Positions 43,484-53,755 are shown, numbered from the stretch's first letter. The stretch: 64,000 nt of DNA from an uncultured Saprospiraceae bacterium (GCA_937928405.1 CALFWZ010000156.1:1-64000); one strand, 5' to 3'. The notes: a model not told the origin generated them from the letters alone. Numbers and translations: made by a program.

Positions 43484-45202
43484 ATGGAATTTGGAATTTG
43501 GGATGCTATTGAAATTGCTGGAGCACTTTGTTTCTTCATTTACGGTATGAAGTTGATGAGTGATGGTATTCAAAGAGCCGCAGGTTCAATGCTCAGGAAT
43601 ATACTACGATCTATGACCAAAAACAGATATTTGGGAGTCTTTACAGGATTCTTGATTACTGCCTTGGTCCAATCTTCTTCCGCCACCACCGTGATGACGG
43701 TAAGTTTTGTAAATGCTGGCTTATTAACATTAATCGAATCCGCGGGTATTATGATGGGGGCAAATATTGGTACCACTGTTACTGGATGGATTATTGCTAT
43801 CCTTGGGTTTAAAGTAAAACTGAGTGCCTATTCCATTCCTCTTTTTGCGCTTGGTGTACCGATGCTTTTTAGTGGCAGAGGAAAACTGAAATATTGGGGC
43901 GAATTTTTGATCGGTTTTGCGATTCTATTCTTAGGACTTTCATACCTAAAAGGAGCTGTTCCTGATTTAGGAAAAGACACCTTGGCATGGATTGAAGGGT
44001 TTGCGCAGTATGGGATTTTTTCCAGAATAGGATTTGTAATGCTCGGTGCCTTGGTTACCGTTATCGTGCAATCTTCGAGTGCGGCGATGGCAATTACTTT
44101 GACTTTAGTGTACGCTGGGTGGCTTCCTCTTGAAGTAGCAGCGGCAATGGTACTTGGAGAAAATATCGGAACGACAATTACTGCAGAAATAGCATCGCTT
44201 GTTGGAAATACAGAAGCAAAACGCTCTGCCAGAATTCACTCAATGTTTAATATTATTGGGGTTTGTTGGATGGTAATTCTACTTCCTTGGGTGATTGAAT
44301 TTTTGACCACTTTCGTGGAAAACTTTAGTAGCATTTTTGAAAGCAATAAAAAGTTGAAAACAGCAGATTTGAAAGCAGAGGATATCATGAATACCTATAT
44401 ACTTGCAGCTTTTCATACAACCTTTAACATCATCAATGTTATATTGCTGATTGGGTTCGTTCCATGGCTTGTCAAAATGGCCATCAAAACAGTGCCTGGT
44501 AATGCAGAAGATGAAGATACCGAAGGTAAATTGAAATTTATTGGTTCAGCAGGAGTTCGTACGCCAGAATTAGCGACCATAGAACTTCAAAAAGAGGTAG
44601 CACATTTTGGTGAAATTACTGCTAGAATGTCTGGATTTTCTAAAACTTTAATTAATTCAACAGATGCTAAAGAGCAGAAAAAAATGTTGAAAAAACTGAA
44701 GAAGTATGAGAAAATTACGGATAGACTTGAAATTGAGATTACCGAATACATGACTAAACTTTCTAATCAAAGGATTACGCCAAAGACTAGTTTAAGACTT
44801 CGTTCTATCTTGAATATCTGTAATGACCTAGAAAGAATTGGGGATATCTACTTCCAAATCTCTAAAGCAATTGAACGTAAAATTGAGAATAAAGATTATT
44901 TCTTACCGGAGCAACGAGAAAACATCAATAAGATGATTGGAAAAGTAGATAATGCTTTTGAAATCATGGTGAAAAACTTGAATTCTCCTAGCTACGATGA
45001 TGTAACTAAAGATGAAGCAAAAACGGCTGAAAAAGCAATCAATGCTATGCGTGATCAATTGCGCGAAGAGAATAATAAAAAGATCGGAACGTCAGATTAT
45101 AATTCCAGAACGGCGATGGTATACAACAACCTTTTCTCTTCTTTAGAAAAAGTTGGTGATCATATCATCAATGTAACTGAATCAGTTATCGGAGAAATTT
45201 AA
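43484..45202 (+). CDS. Na/Pi cotransporter family protein with PhoU-like C-terminal domain
   Basis: FIYGMKLMSDGIQRAAG, TALVQSSSATTVM, VIVQSSSAAMAIT, C-terminal helical PhoU-like region. Confidence 0.95.
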   Translation: MEFGIWDAIEIAGALCFFIYGMKLMSDGIQRAAGSMLRNILRSMTKNRYLGVFTGFLITALVQSSSATTVMTVSFVNAGLLTLIESAGIMMGANIGTTVTGWIIAILGFKVKLSAYSIPLFALGVPMLFSGRGKLKYWGEFLIGFAILFLGLSYLKGAVPDLGKDTLAWIEGFAQYGIFSRIGFVMLGALVTVIVQSSSAAMAITLTLVYAGWLPLEVAAAMVLGENIGTTITAEIASLVGNTEAKRSARIHSMFNIIGVCWMVILLPWVIEFLTTFVENFSSIFESNKKLKTADLKAEDIMNTYILAAFHTTFNIINVILLIGFVPWLVKMAIKTVPGNAEDEDTEGKLKFIGSAGVRTPELATIELQKEVAHFGEITARMSGFSKTLINSTDAKEQKKMLKKLKKYEKITDRLEIEITEYMTKLSNQRITPKTSLRLRSILNICNDLERIGDIYFQISKAIERKIENKDYFLPEQRENINKMIGKVDNAFEIMVKNLNSPSYDDVTKDEAKTAEKAINAMRDQLREENNKKIGTSDYNSRTAMVYNNLFSSLEKVGDHIINVTESVIGEI

Positions 45203-45264
45203 GATAATAAAGTATAAGATGATCAGTTAATTAAAGACTGCTTCAGTTCTTATCGTGCGACTAA

Positions 45265-45300
45265 GGAGGTCTTATCTTAAAAAGGTAAGACCTCTTTTTT
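45265..45300 (+). terminator. Rho-independent terminator
   Basis: GAGGTCTTATCTT aaa AAGGTAAGACCTC TTTTTT. Confidence 0.9.
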
Positions 45301-45324
45301 GAAGTTGATTAAAACCAAATAACT

Positions 45325-46431
45325 ATGAAAGAAATTTTCCAATACTTCCTTCGTCTCGGATTCGTAGCCTTTGGAGGCCCTGCTGCCCACGTGGCCATGA
45401 TGCAAGAGGATCTAGTAGAACAGAAAAAGTGGCTGACCACCGAAGAGTTTCTCGATTATATGGGAGCTACCAATCTCATTCCCGGACCAAACTCTACCGA
45501 GATGACGATGCACTGTGGTTACCACCGCGGAGGGGCGAAGGGACTGTTTGTGGCAGGGATAAGTTTTATCTTTCCTGCTGTTTTATTAACCTTAGCGGTT
45601 GCTGTTTTCTTTGAAAAATTTAGCGAGATCGCATGGGTAGTTCCGATTATCAATGGGATCAAAGCCGCGGTATTGTCCTTTATCGTGGGAGCTATTCTTA
45701 AGCTGGGAAAAAAGGCGGTCAAGACTCAATTTTTAGCAGCCATTGGAGTAGCTGTTATCGTAGTTTCCTATTTAGGAGTCAATGAAATTCTTTGTATTCT
45801 AGCAGCGGGAATTCTAGTTCTATTATTCCACCTTGCCACCAGGAGAAAACAATTAAATAGCAGTATTGCGCCTTTACTTTTCTTTTCTGCCGCTGCCGCT
45901 ATTCCTTATTCAAAATGGAAATTATTTTTTATTTTTCTAAAAGTAGGTGCCGTGCTTTTTGGAAGTGGTTATGTTCTTTTTGCTTACCTTGATGGAGAAT
46001 TGATCGAGCAAATGGGTTGGCTAACCCACCCAGATTTAGTAGAAGCCATCGCCGTAGGACAAGTAACACCTGGACCGGTTTTATCTACCGCCACTTTTAT
46101 TGGGTATAAAGTGGGTGGTTTTTCAGGGGCGATACTAGCGACGCTGGGAATGTTTATTCCTTCCTTTTTCTATGTTTGGTTGCTCAATCCTTTGATTCAT
46201 AAAATGCGGAAAAGTGCTCCACTAAAAGCGTTTTTAGAAGCTGTCAATGTAGCCGCCGTCGCCGTCATGGTCGTCGTCAGTGTAAAAATGGCAGAAAGTA
46301 TTTTGATTGATTGGAAAACCCTAGTTATTGCTGCCATCTCCTTTTTCGTTTATTTCTACTTTAAAAAATTAAATACCCTTTGGATTATTTTTGGTGGAGC
46401 AGTATTGGGAGCGATTTTGTCTTTTGTATAG
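45325..46431 (+). CDS. chrA: Chromate transporter, two-domain
   Basis: LRLGFVAFGGPAAHVAMM, LIPGPNSTEMTMHCGYHRGG and repeated LKVGAVLFGSGYVL, QVTPGPVLSTATFIGY. Confidence 0.92.
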   Translation: MKEIFQYFLRLGFVAFGGPAAHVAMMQEDLVEQKKWLTTEEFLDYMGATNLIPGPNSTEMTMHCGYHRGGAKGLFVAGISFIFPAVLLTLAVAVFFEKFSEIAWVVPIINGIKAAVLSFIVGAILKLGKKAVKTQFLAAIGVAVIVVSYLGVNEILCILAAGILVLLFHLATRRKQLNSSIAPLLFFSAAAAIPYSKWKLFFIFLKVGAVLFGSGYVLFAYLDGELIEQMGWLTHPDLVEAIAVGQVTPGPVLSTATFIGYKVGGFSGAILATLGMFIPSFFYVWLLNPLIHKMRKSAPLKAFLEAVNVAAVAVMVVVSVKMAESILIDWKTLVIAAISFFVYFYFKKLNTLWIIFGGAVLGAILSFV

Positions 46432-46470
46432 TAGGGGAGTGGTTATCAGATATTGAATATCCAATCAGGG

Positions 46471-46552
46471 GGGACTGTTTGGATAAAAAAATCAAAATAA
46501 ATTTGAAACCTCAAAAACAACCTCAACTTCAACCTCAATCCCTAAAAATGAA
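46471..46552. repeat. Dispersed element copy B (GGGACTGTTTGG ... CTCAAAAaCAACCTCAActTCAAcCTCAA ... AAAATGAA)
   Basis: Near-ungapped match by eye to 28259-28340. Confidence 0.75.
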
Positions 46553-46697
46553 TGTTTCTAATAAATTGATAATCCATATTTTAAAAATATCTTTTCACGT
46601 TAATAAATGACTGACTGATCTAAACAATCCTAAAATTAATTTTCTTAACAGCGCGAAATTTTTTTCAAAGAAATGAATATTTTTTACTTTAAATTTA

Positions 46698-46761
46698 TCA
46701 ACCATTCAACCATTCAACCATTCAACCATTCAACCATTCAACCATTCAACCATTCAACCAT
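46698..46761. repeat. 8-bp tandem array, 8 perfect TCAACCAT units
   Basis: Direct reading; last unit overlaps the stop codon (TTA, 46761-46763) of the SbcC-like gene by one base. Confidence 0.97.
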
Positions 46762-49169
46762 TACTGAAAAACCGCCGCTGACCCTTTTCCAGACTGCGTC
46801 ACCTGTAAAATATTCGGAAAATAATCCTTTACTGTATCCACATGAGTGATGATATAAATCTGCCGATATTGCTCTTTCAGATGTTCTAAGGCCAATAAAA
46901 TTTCCATACGACGATCTTCATCTTGGCTACCAAAAATTTCATCAAAACCTAGAAAGCTCAAAGCTTCTGTGCTACCAGATAACTCCGCAATGGCTTTGCT
47001 GATTCCAATCCGTAAACAGAGATTTGCGAGGTCGATTTCTCCACCAGAAAAACGGGAGATAGGGTAGGCTACGCCATTTTCAAAAATCTGAAAATCAAAA
47101 TTATCATCTACATGAATACTCTCGTAACGGCCTTTGGTGATTTTTTCAAACAAGGTTCCTGCATAATTAGTAATAGTTGGTTTTATTTTGTCAAGGATAA
47201 AAGTTTTAAAAGCTTTAAAAAGACCATCGAGGGTTTCTAATTCTTCAAATTCAACTAAATTTTCTGCGATGGTAGACCGGTTGGCTTCATCCGTTTCGAT
47301 TCGCTGCTGTCGGGTGGTTATTTGATTTTCAAGGACGCGTTGTTGTCGAATTAATTCTTGAACAGCCGTTTGTAATTGATCTCTCTCGGCTTCTAATTCA
47401 TCTTGTTTAATTTGAGTAGCTTGGTATTTTTCGGGAACATATCCACTGGCTTTGATGGCGGCTACGACTGTTTTTATTTTTGCTTGACCATCGGAAATGC
47501 GCGTTTTATTTTTGGTTAACTGCTCTTTGATCGAGACTGTATTTTTTAATTTTTCTTCGTTGATCTGGTAAGTTAAGTAGGTAGGTTTAAATGACTCAAT
47601 TTTTTCCTTTAGTGTTTCATATTTTTTTTGATCAAATTTTAAATTGGTGTAGCCTTTTATTTCAACTTCCTTCTCTTTGATCATTTTTTCTCCTTTAGCC
47701 AGTCGCTCTTCTGCTTGTGTCAGTCGTTTAAGGTCGTCTTCGATTTTATTAATAGTGAGAGAGCGTTTTTGTTTTTCCTCTATTAATGTATTTAGTAAAC
47801 TGTCGAATTTCGCAATTGACTTCTCGTTCGTTTTAATCTGCTGATCTAAAGATTTTAGCTGTGTCTGTTCATAGTCAGCTATTTCCTTGTTTAATTTATC
47901 TATGGTTTTCTGGTATGCATGAACAAGTGGCTGCAAACAAGTAGGACATTCTGCATCTGCTCCCAGTTCCCTTATGGTGGAAAGTTGATTTTTACGATCT
48001 GCAATGCTTCCCAATATTTTACCTCTTGCTTCGGTTAGTCCTTGTAATTCTTTAATTTGTAATTCTTTAGTTTTCTGCTGGCTGGTAATTTTTGGTGTCA
48101 GTTCAGCTAGCGCTTTTTTTAATTTTTCATATTCTTTGGTTGAATTTTTCAATTCCTTAATTTCGGAATTAATTTCAGCCAGCATGCTAAGGTAATGCGC
48201 TCTTTGAGATTTTAAATTTTGAAGCTCTTGAAATTTTGTTCGCTCTCCTTCCAGACCATTGAGATTATCTAATTCTCTTAAATAATTTCCAACGTTTTTC
48301 TTCATTTTTTGCTGATCCTTTTCTAGTATTTTAAGATCTGCCAATACTGCTTTTAATCGTTCATTGTCCGATTTGATTCCATCTAGTAAAGAAAGGTAGC
48401 GTGTTTCTTCTTGCTTTCGAAGGTTAAAATTTTCGAAAGCAGTAAGTTGTGCATTAAATGCCTTTTTTGCCGTTTGGTAGGCTTTGTTTGTTTTCTCTAA
48501 TTTTTTCTGATTGTTATCTATTGATTTTTGTAGGGTCTTATTTTCTTTGTTTAAATTTTTTATTTCCGAATGGATAGATTTTAAGTCATCGGCTCCGAGC
48601 AATAAGGCTTTTTGACCATCGACGGCTCTTTTTAAATTATTTCGATCTTCCCGAACTAGTTTTTGAATTTGATCTAAGTTATCAAGGCCGATCATTTTAC
48701 GAACCATTTTTTTCCGTTCTTCTCCTCGTGTATTAGACAAGATCCCCAGTTCTTTTTGCCCACTAAAAATTGAACGAGTGAACGCATCTTTATCCATTCC
48801 AATCAACCTACTGACTTCTTGATTAACGGCAGTAGCTCCTGTCGCCAACTGTTTATCTTCATAATCATAGATACCTGCATATGGCGCCAACGCCTTTCCT
48901 CTGAATTCTCGTAAAATCCGGTATTCTTTTCCTCCAACTTCTAACCAAAGCTCCAATCGGACATTATCCTTTTTGCCCGCCCAACTCGTTTTATAAAAGG
49001 ATTTATCTGTTGATACGGCAGAGCCAAAAAGACACAATAATATACCATCAAAAATAGAGGATTTACCCGAGCCATTTTTTCCTATAATCCCAATTAAACC
49101 TTCTCGGAAGCTTAAATCTAGGCTAGAATATTGCTTAAAGTTCTCTAATAATAATCGCTGTAAAATCAT
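46761..49169 (-). CDS. Rad50/SbcC-like AAA ATPase with zinc hook
   Basis: MILQRLLLENFKQYSSLDLSF, Walker A GKNGSGKSS, long coiled coils, CPTC hook, SRFSGGEIDLANLCLRIGISKA signature, LGFDEIFGSQD. Confidence 0.94.
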   Translation of the reverse strand: MILQRLLLENFKQYSSLDLSFREGLIGIIGKNGSGKSSIFDGILLCLFGSAVSTDKSFYKTSWAGKKDNVRLELWLEVGGKEYRILREFRGKALAPYAGIYDYEDKQLATGATAVNQEVSRLIGMDKDAFTRSIFSGQKELGILSNTRGEERKKMVRKMIGLDNLDQIQKLVREDRNNLKRAVDGQKALLLGADDLKSIHSEIKNLNKENKTLQKSIDNNQKKLEKTNKAYQTAKKAFNAQLTAFENFNLRKQEETRYLSLLDGIKSDNERLKAVLADLKILEKDQQKMKKNVGNYLRELDNLNGLEGERTKFQELQNLKSQRAHYLSMLAEINSEIKELKNSTKEYEKLKKALAELTPKITSQQKTKELQIKELQGLTEARGKILGSIADRKNQLSTIRELGADAECPTCLQPLVHAYQKTIDKLNKEIADYEQTQLKSLDQQIKTNEKSIAKFDSLLNTLIEEKQKRSLTINKIEDDLKRLTQAEERLAKGEKMIKEKEVEIKGYTNLKFDQKKYETLKEKIESFKPTYLTYQINEEKLKNTVSIKEQLTKNKTRISDGQAKIKTVVAAIKASGYVPEKYQATQIKQDELEAERDQLQTAVQELIRQQRVLENQITTRQQRIETDEANRSTIAENLVEFEELETLDGLFKAFKTFILDKIKPTITNYAGTLFEKITKGRYESIHVDDNFDFQIFENGVAYPISRFSGGEIDLANLCLRIGISKAIAELSGSTEALSFLGFDEIFGSQDEDRRMEILLALEHLKEQYRQIYIITHVDTVKDYFPNILQVTQSGKGSAAVFQ

Positions 49170-49188
49170 GGAGCAAAGATAAAAAAAG

Positions 49189-49587
49189 TTACAAGGAAAG
49201 TCCTATTCTCCAGAAAACAACACTTGTATAACCCCAAAACAAACTAAAAACGATGTGCACTGCGGTTTCAAAAAATTTTCCCTTCCAATGACTAGTCGAA
49301 TATCCAAAAAATTGAATGAAAAACCTCAAGGTCCAAAAAATTGCAAAGCCTAAACAAATCTTCCTTCCTAAGCGACTATTGCTTAAATCATCTCCAGAAG
49401 TTAAGCAAAGAATTCCCATTAAAAAAACCGTTAATGCCAAAAAAAAAGTATGGATAACCATCATCTCTGCGTTGATTAAGCTTAAAGATTTTAAGTCATT
49501 TTCCCAATTAAAATATTTAGGAAAAATGACATGGATTAAGGCCAACAAGATCAATGAAATTCCAATTAGTTTAAGGTGTATTTCCAT
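49189..49587 (-). CDS. Small integral membrane protein, hypothetical
   Basis: 132 aa, ~4 TM; overlaps upstream methyltransferase gene. Confidence 0.65.
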   Translation of the reverse strand: MEIHLKLIGISLILLALIHVIFPKYFNWENDLKSLSLINAEMMVIHTFFLALTVFLMGILCLTSGDDLSNSRLGRKICLGFAIFWTLRFFIQFFGYSTSHWKGKFFETAVHIVFSLFWGYTSVVFWRIGLSL

Positions 49588-50326
49588 GAGGTGTCAAAAT
49601 AAAAAGCGTAATAAATGGGTTGAGTTTTTTTTTATCCTGGATGGATAGACCTGCCATCCTAAAAGTTGTTAACCAAGTTTTTTTACTATAGAAATGTAAA
49701 AAACCAATAGTGTATGCCAAAAAATTACTGGTATCTCTTAGGTGTTCCATCACATATATTTTTCCAGTTGATTTAGTAACTCTATTAAGTTCTTGAAAGA
49801 ATAAAACCCTTTCTGCTTCGTCCCGAATTTCGTGTGCCGCGAAGATGACGATGGATTTATCAAATCGATGATTGGGAAATGGGAGCGCTTGAGAATTTAT
49901 AGAGATTGTTTCTGGCTGTGGTGGATATGCTTTCCTAGCTCGACGAATTGAAATTTCTGTATGCCTTTGTGGATCATAAAAATCGCAAATAGTCAATTTT
50001 GTGCTTGGATATTTATTCTTGATGGTAGAACTTGTTTCGTCAAACCCAGCATTTACATTTAATAGTTGGAGTTGGTTTGAATCATCTAACCAATCTAATT
50101 CATATAAATTTGAGCAGTCATACACATAATAGGAAACTAAAAGCGAAATAATAGTGATCAAACAACCAGATCCCAGACCAACCAATAACCAAAAATGTAA
50201 AAATGGAGGGAAGAGACTTTTAAGTAATAAAAGTCCGATCATTATCAAACCAACTATAAGATAAAAATGCCAATTGAAGTGAATAATATTCCAAACACCT
50301 TGAAATCGAGTACGGGCTACCTCCAT
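49571..50326 (-). CDS. Membrane-anchored class I SAM-dependent methyltransferase
   Basis: Two N-terminal TMs; LLNVNAGFDETS, ALPFPNHRFDKSIVIFAAHEIRDEAERVLFFQELNRVTKSTGKIYVMEHL. Confidence 0.82.
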   Translation of the reverse strand: MEVARTRFQGVWNIIHFNWHFYLIVGLIMIGLLLLKSLFPPFLHFWLLVGLGSGCLITIISLLVSYYVYDCSNLYELDWLDDSNQLQLLNVNAGFDETSSTIKNKYPSTKLTICDFYDPQRHTEISIRRARKAYPPQPETISINSQALPFPNHRFDKSIVIFAAHEIRDEAERVLFFQELNRVTKSTGKIYVMEHLRDTSNFLAYTIGFLHFYSKKTWLTTFRMAGLSIQDKKKLNPFITLFILTPHGNTP

Positions 50327-51057
50327 TTTTCAATCCTCCCTTTTTCCCACCGATAGGGAATATTCTTTATTTCAAAAGCATTGGCTAGTCTGCCATTTTT
50401 TAATCCTAAATCTGCGAAAAAATCAAAATGATACGCTTTAATTTGAACTGGTTTGGGGTGCCAATTCTGTCGGATGCCTCGGATAATTAAAACTTCCTTT
50501 GCGATGGGATCGACAGTGAAGGTGTGTGGCAAAGGTCCTGCGAATCTTCTAGCTTCTTTCCAATTAACAAAAGGAGAATTGCTTGGAATACTAATTTCGC
50601 TTTCATCTTCCGATTTGTCAATGGTTACTTTAAAATTAGACTTTTGGGAAGAGATGGTTTTAAAGTGGGTATCTTCAAATTGTTGAATATCCGTAGTTGA
50701 ATAGTTATAATTGGTAAAGAGGTTACCTGAATATTCCATTCTTTTTTTATTTGTTTCAGATTTTAAAATATACAGTCCACGTAAATTTTTTCCAGCTTGA
50801 TTAACATATCTAACAAAAATCCGATATCCCATTAAAAAAAAATCACTGCCGAAAAATTTGGGAAATCCTGCTGGTCGCAACCCCTTTGTCTGGACCATTG
50901 CAATGGCTACAAAACCCCACTCGTTCTGGAAGGTATCAAGTAAAAGCGGACTTGGGAGAAATTTTTGGAGCGCTTCTTTTGGGAATGCAAAGGTTAGCAC
51001 ATTGGATTGACTAAAATAGGCTTCAACGCCGAAAGGATGCTTTTTTAAGAATTTCAT
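50317..51057 (-). CDS. DUF2071 family protein (acetoacetate-decarboxylase-like fold)
   Basis: FLPSPLLLDTFQNEWGFVAIAMVQTKGLRPAGFPKFFGSDFFLMGYRIFVRYVN. Confidence 0.75.
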   Translation of the reverse strand: MKFLKKHPFGVEAYFSQSNVLTFAFPKEALQKFLPSPLLLDTFQNEWGFVAIAMVQTKGLRPAGFPKFFGSDFFLMGYRIFVRYVNQAGKNLRGLYILKSETNKKRMEYSGNLFTNYNYSTTDIQQFEDTHFKTISSQKSNFKVTIDKSEDESEISIPSNSPFVNWKEARRFAGPLPHTFTVDPIAKEVLIIRGIRQNWHPKPVQIKAYHFDFFADLGLKNGRLANAFEIKNIPYRWEKGRIEKWR

Positions 51058-51067
51058 CTCGTTAAAA

Positions 51068-51445
51068 TTACGATAATTGTTTGCTTAAAACAAATCCATG
51101 TATATAAACTAAAACAATAAATCCAAGGGCAAATATAGCATTGAGCTTCCCCCAAAGCAACAAGTTAGGAGCCAATATAAATTCCATAATATTCATTGTG
51201 GTCACTAAGATAATTTGGGTAATGGTCAATAATTTTTTTCTGAATTTAAGTATGATTAATAAACCTAAAATAACTTCACCTACCCCAATCAAGATGGTAA
51301 TGCTAGTTGCATATTGATATCCCAGAATACTCTCCACGATCTCTTGATGTCGAGGTATGAAATTTAATATTTTACAAAATAGTCCGTTAACCAACCAAAC
51401 GAGACCAATGAAAAAGGTAAGACCATTATAAATATTATTAGACAT
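51068..51445 (-). CDS. DoxX-like membrane protein
   Basis: GLVWLVNGLFCKILNFIPRHQEIVESILG..GVGEVILGLLIIL. Confidence 0.78.
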   Translation of the reverse strand: MSNNIYNGLTFFIGLVWLVNGLFCKILNFIPRHQEIVESILGYQYATSITILIGVGEVILGLLIILKFRKKLLTITQIILVTTMNIMEFILAPNLLLWGKLNAIFALGFIVLVYIHGFVLSKQLS

Positions 51446-51861
51446 CTTTTAATATGATTAATAATTTTCAAGCAAAAAATAAGTTGGAAGTTAAAGAAAT
51501 TGATCTCGAAAACAAAAACTTAAGGTTGTCTCTTTAGTGTTCAAAAACATGATGAGGATAATTGGTTAGCAAATAATAATATTCTTCAAATTATTAACAA
51601 ACGAATTCCTTCAAATATTTACGGTTGAATTTAAAGACGAATATCTAATAATATAATTTCAGTAATATTAATGGAATATACTATTATACTTTTGTGAAAG
51701 AAATACTTCATGATGATCTTAATTTCGATGAAAAATCATAAAAAGGCTCAAGTATTTTAAATTTTTATTTTAAATTTTTTCTTTTTTGCCAAATAAAACA
51801 CTATAATTGTGAATGCTTAGTCTTAAGTGTTCTGCAAAAAATATAAAAAGCCAAATAAAAC

Positions 51862-51951
51862 TACCTTTCGTGTTTTTTTAAGCTATATTGTTAGGCGAAT
51901 ACCGAAAAGCCTTAAAGTTTACTTGATTTCCAGTGTCTGTCACACATGGTC
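51862..51951 (+). promoter_or_regulatory. Conserved leader, copy 1
   Basis: 90-bp block differing at 3 positions from 53756-53845; contains TTAGGCGAATACCGAAAAGCCTTAA and CCAGTGTCTGTCACACATGG potential stem-loops. Confidence 0.75.
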
Positions 51952-52028
51952 GTGGTATTCTTATGGAAATGATTTATTAATGGTTAAACTTTTAAACAGA
52001 GTAGGCTCATTTCTAAATATTTTATTTT

Positions 52029-53405
52029 ATGAAAATTAACACACTATTTAAGACGTTTTTAATGACGTTATTCCTCTTCTTGGGGACATTCCAAATCCAA
52101 GGCCAAATCATTACCGGCCCTATTCCTATTAGCTTAGCACCTTGTGCAGGGATTACCGTAGATAGACAAGTCTGTAATCGTGATGGCACAGTGACCATCT
52201 ATTTTAGAGTAGACAATAACTCTGGCTCAACAGTTACTTTAGTTAATGTACTTGATGGTACTACCGTTGTTGGTACTTCGACTACTCCAATCCCTCCAAA
52301 TTCAACAGGGTCCCACGTCTATACTTATACAGGAGCTACTCCAAATTCGATTCAGTGTTTTAACCTTTACCTTTTCAACGATCGAGGCGGATGTTGTCAT
52401 CGTAGAGTATGTGTTAGAGTCCGGGATTGCTGTGATTTACAAACTAGAGCTTTTGGCCGTGATGCAACTTGTCCAACTGGTCTAGGATCTGCCGGGATTT
52501 CAGTTTGGGGTGGTACACCTCCTTATACTGGGCAATGGACAAATACAACTACTGGACAAACTGGAAATATGAACATTGGTGGCCCAATATCTATTCTTCT
52601 TCCAAATCTAACGCCAGGTGTTTATACTTACTGGTTTATTGATGCAATGGGCTGTAGAGTTCAAGGAACCTTTACAATAGGTACTGATTTTGTCGGTGAT
52701 AATTGTTTGGACTTTGAAATACATGATACGGCAAGCGATTATGGATGGTCAAATGGCTTGCAGGATATATATGATGGTACAAGTGAGGTAGCAGCAACTT
52801 TAAACTTCTGCTTTACCACGGTATATGCTCCAGATCAATTAATAGTTAGAGTAAATAATCAGATAGTATTAGATTCAGGACCATGGTCAACGCTTGGAAC
52901 TGATAATGGAACTCCTACTGGTTCACATGGTACATGTTCGCCTAATCCATGGGGCCCACAGGGAGCCTTTTTTGGACAAGTTACTGTTCAGCCATGTGAT
53001 GTAATCGATATTGATGTAGATGTAGAAGTTTGTAATGCAGGAGGTGTTGGATGGACTTTAGATGTTTCTTGTGGTCGACTTGATTGTGATAATGATGGTT
53101 CATCTGCACGAGGAGGTGCAGAAGAGCGAGGAGCAAGTGGTCGTTCCGACGATACGAATCTAGGCAGTGCAGGATCATTCAAGCTCTTCCCGAACCCAGT
53201 AACTGATGTATTAAATATTACAAATATCAATCAGAATTATGCGAAGGTTAGAGTATTGGATGGTACAGGTCGAACTATGATGCTTGATAATTCAGGTGAG
53301 ACTAATCTACAAATGGATGCAAGTGCCCTTCAATCAGGTGTTTACTTCGTAGAAATCACAGATGACGAGGGTAACAGAGTCGTTGAGAAATTTATCAAAT
53401 TATAA
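52029..53405 (+). CDS. Secreted protein with T9SS type A sorting domain (paralog 1)
   Basis: Signal peptide; Cys-rich N-terminal domain; C-terminal FKLFPNPVTDVLNITN...SGVYFVEITDDEGNRVVEKFIKL. Confidence 0.9.
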   Translation: MKINTLFKTFLMTLFLFLGTFQIQGQIITGPIPISLAPCAGITVDRQVCNRDGTVTIYFRVDNNSGSTVTLVNVLDGTTVVGTSTTPIPPNSTGSHVYTYTGATPNSIQCFNLYLFNDRGGCCHRRVCVRVRDCCDLQTRAFGRDATCPTGLGSAGISVWGGTPPYTGQWTNTTTGQTGNMNIGGPISILLPNLTPGVYTYWFIDAMGCRVQGTFTIGTDFVGDNCLDFEIHDTASDYGWSNGLQDIYDGTSEVAATLNFCFTTVYAPDQLIVRVNNQIVLDSGPWSTLGTDNGTPTGSHGTCSPNPWGPQGAFFGQVTVQPCDVIDIDVDVEVCNAGGVGWTLDVSCGRLDCDNDGSSARGGAEERGASGRSDDTNLGSAGSFKLFPNPVTDVLNITNINQNYAKVRVLDGTGRTMMLDNSGETNLQMDASALQSGVYFVEITDDEGNRVVEKFIKL

Positions 53406-53450
53406 TAAATTAAGTTTATTTTAATTTCAAATAAATTCTTTTTTTGAATA

Positions 53451-53488
53451 AACTGTCTCATAAGTTCTTTACTTATGAGGCAGTTTTT
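53451..53488 (+). terminator. Rho-independent terminator
   Basis: AACTGTCTCATAAGT tcttt ACTTATGAGGCAGTT TTTT. Confidence 0.92.
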
Positions 53489-53755
53489 TATGTATGAATC
53501 ATAGAATAATTATTTGGAAAATGGTCAACCAAATTCAATACATGATTTTTTTTAGCATTATTTTATGACTCCTTTGTGAAATTATTGTGAAACGAATAAG
53601 TCAATATTAATCTGTTCTAGAGTAGAAAAATGAAGGAGCTTTTTAGCATTACTAATTTTTATATTGAAATATTCTTTATTGCAAAATAAAAACATTATAC
53701 TTGTGAGTGTATAAACACAAATATTCTACAAAAAATATATAAAGCCAACTAAAAG

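Noticed and set aside
46761-49169. SbcCD operon or a defence-island nuclease system
   Set aside because: No SbcD-like nuclease or other defence gene is adjacent; the protein reads as a Rad50/SbcC-like housekeeping ATPase.
51827-52039. 70-aa ORF covering the conserved leader as a real peptide gene
   Set aside because: The copy 2 leader keeps part of the frame (STFRVFLSYSIRRIPKSLKVYLISSVCHTWS) but hits TGA right after and has no ATG upstream, with a TAA just before; nucleotide conservation fits a leader better, though a translated uORF cannot be fully excluded.
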